This document shows, piece by piece, positions 59,588 through 64,000 of a stretch of 64,000 bases of DNA. The notes beneath the pieces were generated by a model. It searched no databases, had not been told where the DNA came from, and worked only from the letters and a program-made list of their open reading frames with translations. The number at the start of each line of letters is the position of its first letter. Position 1 is the first letter of the stretch. Source of the DNA: Baylisascaris procyonis (lineage: Eukaryota; Nematoda; Chromadorea; Rhabditida; Ascarididae). A program made the translations under genes and the position numbers. Location of the stretch: contig JAZARR010000213.1 in assembly GCA_037389465.1 (NCBI GenBank), positions 3,206,501-3,270,500 of the forward strand, read 5' to 3'.

Positions 59588-61902
59588 GTAAGTGAAAAGT
59601 GCATATTGGAGCGGCGGTATTTCCTTGCCTCTAGATTTTTTTATTGCCGGCCTCCTGGACTTTTGCAACTATTAACGAGCCTTTGCTTTGTCCTCCTCAT
59701 AGCTAAGGTGGAACTTTCATGGGATTCGCTAAATTCGCAAACGAAACGTACATTAGGCACATATCGCTTTTCCGCTTCGTTTTAAGTGGGCAAATAATTG
59801 CGTCGAGTGCTATGCATTTGTGCAATACTGCGTGCACATTCTAATTAACTTCACCACTCGCGCAAAGCTCTCTATAAAACCCAAAAATTCACCTTTGTAT
59901 TAGCCTAATGGCATGAATTCCATAAAAAATTTCCCACCAATATGAAAATCTCTGATTCCTTTTAGATATTGGCAAATCCATTTTAATGCTCGTAATAGGG
60001 GTGTTACACTTGGGCATGTAACTAATAACGAACAAATTTCGGATGCTTACTGAATTGAAACTGCCGATCACAGTACAGGACATATGTATGGGCAAATGCA
60101 GGCAGTCAATGGGGCTGCAGTGATGCGCATTGTGAATGCAAAATTTTGTGAACATGAATCGATCAACGAGTCGTGAACACATAGCAGAGACCATTTTGCA
60201 AAAATGTTTGCTCTCGGTGATTACTGCAGTTTTTGTCGCTCATATAAGATGCGGTCTTTAACAATTTTTGAAATACTGGTAACACATTGTTTTAAAAATG
60301 TTACATTGACCTGTTTTATAACGATCTAATAATTCGTGGAGGAAATGTTTGCATAAAAAGGATGGGTGATGTGTTATTATGGTAGCATTGTAATTTTTGC
60401 TGCAAAACATTAACGGGCAAGATCTACGAAGCAAAATGCTATAGATGAAACCGGGAAGTTTTGTGATCATCATAGGCAAACTACACATTGGAATGTGGCG
60501 GTGTTTGTAAAGAGTGTAAAAAAGATTATTCATTTATCACATGGGTGTGTCGGAGAGTACTCGTTTCATCAATAAAATCCTTCCTAACAACTTTTCGTTT
60601 TCGATGCGACGAAAAAAAAATTGAATGAGTGTAAGGTGTTGCGAATACGATGATGAAGTGGCTGTAGATTCAATAACGCAAAAGCGTTAGATAAATTAAT
60701 GCTATTTTTAAATGACGAGAATGATTGCACAAACTGCAATGCTATTAAGGTGGCAGTTGAAAAATTAATGCGTGTCTTTAGCACCCAATGAAGACGTTAA
60801 AAATATGTGAAAGATTTTCATTGCTATGTATTTGACAATGCTCTGAAAAGAAAAATTATCTCAAAAATAGAGTAACCGCCACCGTATTTTCTAATTATAT
60901 TTGTTGCGTTCATCTTCGATAGTCGTAATCCAATGTCTACTCATTTGCAACCTTGAAATTCAACTCATTTCACTGCATATTAAGTTCATTTCATCATCTC
61001 TTAAACATACCTTTTTTTCATATTTATTTGCCTTTATGGTCTCATTCTTGTCTTTTGTGTGATGAAACAAAACATCGCGCCGCATTTCGCTGATAACACA
61101 ACATTAGTTATTTCGGGTGCAACCAAAACTTCTTGAAGGGAAATTCATATTGAAAGTTTATACGCTTGGTTATGCAATCACAAATTCATACCTTTGAAAT
61201 TGTAGTCAAATGCAAGTCGCAAACAATTATACTGTCGGAAGTATGAAGCAATCGGTCATTTCTAATATTTAGCACTATCAAACGAATAAAGTAATCTATT
61301 TCTGACACTAACATTGCTCCTCTATTTGCTGAATGACCGAAAACATCTCCCATAAAGAAATTCATTATTTCACAACGGTCACTATGTGCGCATTTACGAA
61401 GTTTCACCCAGATGTGTGCTCATCAGCATAGCATAGATGGCAATAAGCAACACAAAATTTACCCCGAAAAATAATACAAAATTTTATTTTGCTGGTTTTA
61501 AGTTTATTTTCAAGCATTTGAGCGAGAACAATGTCTAAAATATCGCTCGCTTCGGTAATATGAAGTAGCCACAAGTGAATAATACAATGGAGAGGGAATT
61601 TTTTTGCGATCTCAACTGACCGGTTTCATGCACTGCAAACAAATTGTCGCAGTGATTCGTTTCCATTTTTATTGAAGTTGCCATTCTTGCAAGGTGAAGA
61701 ACGATTACTTTTTCGACCAAACAACTTAAAATGCACCCCTCCCCTTCCCCCGGCTGCAGAACGCGCAACGAATTTGCAAAAGTTCGTATGCCTTTAACAG
61801 TCTACAATCTTTTTGAACGTGATTGATCAAAATAGAAACTTGTAATGGGCTCGTAGAAAGCGATAAAATGGGGGCATACTGGCACTGTGGGGACCTCATA
61901 TC
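59588..61902. other. No gene recognised
   Basis: Frames at 59889-60194, 60258-60533 and 61186-61407 (minus) have no motif. The sequence is AT-rich apart from the last 100 bases. Confidence 0.35.
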
Positions 61903-61916
61903 GTTGCCTTGGCAAC
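61903..61916 (+). promoter_or_regulatory. X-box (RFX / DAF-19 binding palindrome)
   Basis: GTTGCCTTGGCAAC, two 6-base half-sites in inverted orientation around TT. This fits the nematode X-box consensus RYYNYY-WW-RRNRAC, which drives genes in ciliated sensory neurons. An ATG-initiated ORF starts 102 bases downstream on the plus strand, within the distance usual for functional X-boxes. Confidence 0.55.
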
Positions 61917-62017
61917 ATCACATTGATAAACAAACCTACAGTGGTGGTTTACTTGTTCGTGATTCTGCCCTCTTCTTTTCGTTCCTTTCCCTTGCTCGGT
62001 GAACTGAGGTTAATCCG

Positions 62018-62182
62018 ATGCTGAACCCATTGAAGACGGAGGGTCTCGTTGGCACAATGAGAATCGAAGGAACTTTCACTTGTTGTGATAGGCAGGAATA
62101 TGAGGTTGGTATAGCCGATTACAGGAATACATGCAAGCAGAGGGTCAAGCTACCATTCGGAGGCCTTTTGCTTACTTCTTGA
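62018..62182 (+). CDS. Short ORF or first exon downstream of the X-box, unrecognised
   Basis: ATG at 62018 opens 54 codons: MLNPLKTEGLVGTMRIEGTF, TCCDRQEYEVGIADYRNTCK, QRVKLPFGGLLLTS, then TGA. A possible donor (GAG|GTTGGT) at about 62105 would end the exon after EYE. The surrounding 0.3 kb is richer in GC than the flanks, as expected for promoter and first exon. The segment with TFTCC is vaguely like the start of transthyretin-like domains, but not enough to call. If the X-box is real, a ciliary or sensory-neuron role is the natural inference. Confidence 0.33.
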   Translation: MLNPLKTEGLVGTMRIEGTFTCCDRQEYEVGIADYRNTCKQRVKLPFGGLLLTS

Positions 62183-62393
62183 GGGAAACTTTTTCTATTC
62201 TGAAGTTCCACCTCGATTTTTTTCTCGAAACAATCTACTTTTCACTGATTTTGTATTTTGTTCGTCATGGAAATCTTTAAGGGACATTGCTTCAGTGATA
62301 AGACAACCTATCTCCATTGCAACAAATATTTCCTCGAACGTAATGAAAACCCACTTTATGTTGGTGAAGTGAGAACTTCAGTGTGGTGAATAA

Positions 62394-63170
62394 CCGCTGT
62401 CTTTCAATTTAAGCTGGCGACGGCTCACTGCCACTACGCGAAGCACGACCACAAGAACGACAACAACCAGGCGACCAACAACAACCACTACAAGAAGAAC
62501 GACACCGAGACCAACCACAACAACAAGAAGAACAACAACTGCCAGACCAACAACGACCACAGCAATGAGAACTACAACAACCAGGCGAATAACGACAACT
62601 AGGAGAACAACTACTACGCACCAACCGACAACCACAACTACCACAAGGCAGACGACCACCACCACAAAACCAACAACAACAACTACAAGAAGAACAACAA
62701 CCACAAGAAGAACAACCACCCCAACTAAACCAACAACTACTACCACAAGACGGACGACCACCACAATCAGACCAACAACCACTACAAGAAGACCAACAAC
62801 AACAACTACTACAAGAAGAACAACCACTACAACCATACCAATAACAACTACTACAAGGCGGACGACCACCACGTCAAGGCCAACAACAACTACTACTACA
62901 AGAAGAACAACCACTACAACCAGACCAGTAACAACTACTACAAGGCGGACGACCACCACGTCAAGGCCAACAACAACTACTACAAGAAGAACAACCACCA
63001 CAAGAAGACCAACAACAACTACCACGAGGAGGACAACAACAAGGAGAACAACACCTACAACAACTACAAGACGACCAACAACCACTTCCAGATGGATCAC
63101 TCGGATCATGCTATGCGCAACGAAGACCACAAACCGACCATTGACAACAACCACTACACCACCTAGGTAA
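62394..63170 (+). CDS. Threonine-rich mucin-like repeat exon (partial gene)
   Basis: One open frame of about 257 codons is built almost entirely of Thr runs of three to six broken by RR, RP, SRP or KP (TTTTTRRTTTTRRPTTT style); by eye well over half of residues are Thr. Such domains are heavily O-glycosylated in secreted or surface mucins, including nematode coat proteins. After the repeat, non-repetitive sequence (SRWITRIMLCATKTTNRPLT) precedes TTTTTPPR and either a stop at 63168 or a donor CCTAG|GTAATG. There is no ATG before the repeat other than internal ones, so an upstream exon with signal peptide is expected; acceptor TTTCAATTTAAG at 62402-62413 is only fair. The complementary Val-rich frame is a shadow. 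Confidence 0.5.
   Translation, partial: PLSFNLSWRRLTATTRSTTTRTTTTRRPTTTTTRRTTPRPTTTTRRTTTARPTTTTAMRTTTTRRITTTRRTTTTHQPTTTTTTRQTTTTTKPTTTTTRRTTTTRRTTTPTKPTTTTTRRTTTTIRPTTTTRRPTTTTTTRRTTTTTIPITTTTRRTTTTSRPTTTTTTRRTTTTTRPVTTTTRRTTTTSRPTTTTTRRTTTTRRPTTTTTRRTTTRRTTPTTTTRRPTTTSRWITRIMLCATKTTNRPLTTTTTPPR
62440..63070 (+). repeat. Low-complexity ACA/ACC/ACT codon repeat
   Basis: Degenerate tandem units such as acaactactacaagaagaac and caaggcggacgaccaccacg recur many times on the plus strand. Two nearly identical blocks of about 75 bases (around 62845-62920 and 62935-63000) share the ACAAGGCGGACGACCACCAC core, pointing to slippage or unequal exchange. Confidence 0.85.
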
Positions 63171-64000
63171 TGAGATTCAAGTATGCCGTTGAGCCGAACT
63201 GACCACATAAGTGAACCAAGATGAGAAAATTTGGGATCACTGTCGGTGAAGTTCGATTACTATACCGTGCTCTAATGCATTTGGAGGAACCACATTAGCG
63301 GACACAGTAGCTTTACTAGATTGGAAGCAAAGGCTGTTTAGACGCGGAACCTGCCGCCGAAATGGAAAACCTGGGACCTATTCAATCAGGTCTTGTATCG
63401 CGGCTCGGTTGGCTCAATTTTCAGGGCCTCTCCCCTCTCAAGCGTACACGCAGGCGCATAGAAGCAGACATACGAAGAAATATTTATTTAAATGGGCGTT
63501 GTTAAGAGATGCAAATAGCGGAATCGTTTCCCATCTCTCCATTTTACTACTCGAAAATTGTGATCGAAATTTCACTTCAGTCAGATTTTGATCTGTTGAT
63601 TGGAGAATTTTTCGGTTATAATTATTCGATTCAGGTTAGTTTGTTTGTGATTTGACATGAAATGGATACCTGATTGAGAATTTCTGGCTAGAACGATTAC
63701 GGTGATGAGGTACTCCTGTAACGATTTGACGTTTTAGTCAGCGTTAAACGACATTTTTATATAGCTACAACAATTTATATATTCAGCAAAGCGATAAGGC
63801 GAACAGCACTTAGAATTTATTCGAATAAAATCTTTTTTCAGGTTATTCCACCTTAGCATTTTCATTCCTTTCCAAAAATTCCTTCTCCGATAATAACGCT
63901 GATTTCATTCTTATAAACTAAGCACCCTGATTATTGCTCGCTAGAACAATAATTGCCTGAGCGTGAATGAAGGCAGAAATTTTCAACGAGAAAATGACCG
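63171..64000. other. Right end of window, nothing firm
   Basis: May be intron or 3' region of the mucin-like gene. A plus frame at 63409-63591 has no motif. Confidence 0.35.

Noticed and set aside
62378..63208. 276-codon minus-strand frame made of valine runs
   Set aside because: It is the complement of the threonine codon repeat. ACN/ACA repeats on one strand give GTT/GTG valine on the other. Long hydrophobic Val runs without structure are not a credible protein, while the plus strand has a better end and a donor.
1..64000. CRISPR arrays, operons, rRNA, spliced-leader RNA genes
   Set aside because: No regularly spaced repeats, no polycistronic layout, no rRNA, and no SL1-like sequence were seen on either strand.

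Overview
This is nuclear DNA from a nematode, most likely a strongylid or hookworm-like species (clade V). Three things point there. First, two genes encode supplementary (HNF4-derived) nuclear hormone receptors of the lineage-expanded nematode type. Second, splice sites have nematode form (TTTCAG-like acceptors) and there is one likely trans-splice acceptor 2 bases before an ATG. Third, introns of about 0.1-1.9 kb separate small exons, which is long for Caenorhabditis but usual for hookworms. There is no prokaryotic, viral or organellar gene layout. Species cannot be fixed from the sequence.

0-4.7 kb: mostly non-coding. It holds an ORF with a decayed receptor exon (about 2.1 kb), a nearly perfect inverted repeat with 302-base arms (2436-3492), and a plus-strand reading frame whose end overlaps the 3' end of the first receptor gene.

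4.75-28.4 kb: the core of the window. Two tandem, same-strand (minus) paralogous nuclear receptor genes, here called B (4753-13285) and A (20212-28428). I rebuilt them exon by exon. Nine downstream exons have identical lengths (191, 114, 161, 183, 168, 125, 113, 76 and 178 bases) and phases in both genes, so they arose by tandem duplication, and both keep an open frame, all eight DNA-binding-domain cysteines and the ligand-domain signatures. The spacer between them carries a third, dead ligand-domain exon (about 17.1 kb). Most ORFs over 60 codons here are shadows or intron readings.

28.4-57 kb: gene-poor as far as I can see. It has a broken BEL/Pao-like gag relic (32.5-33.2 kb), several isolated exon candidates with good splice sites but no recognisable family, microsatellites including a large (TA)n structure at 44.7-44.9 kb, a signal-peptide first exon behind a probable trans-splice site (56.1 kb), and a degenerate tRNA-Arg(CCT)-like element (56.4 kb).

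57-64 kb: plus-strand exon candidates for an unknown Ser/Pro/Trp-rich protein, a perfect RFX/DAF-19 X-box palindrome (61.9 kb) 102 bases upstream of a short ORF, and a 0.75 kb threonine-rich, mucin-like coding repeat.

Genes outside the receptor pair are called with low to moderate confidence: short nematode exons in AT-rich DNA are hard to prove without transcripts.
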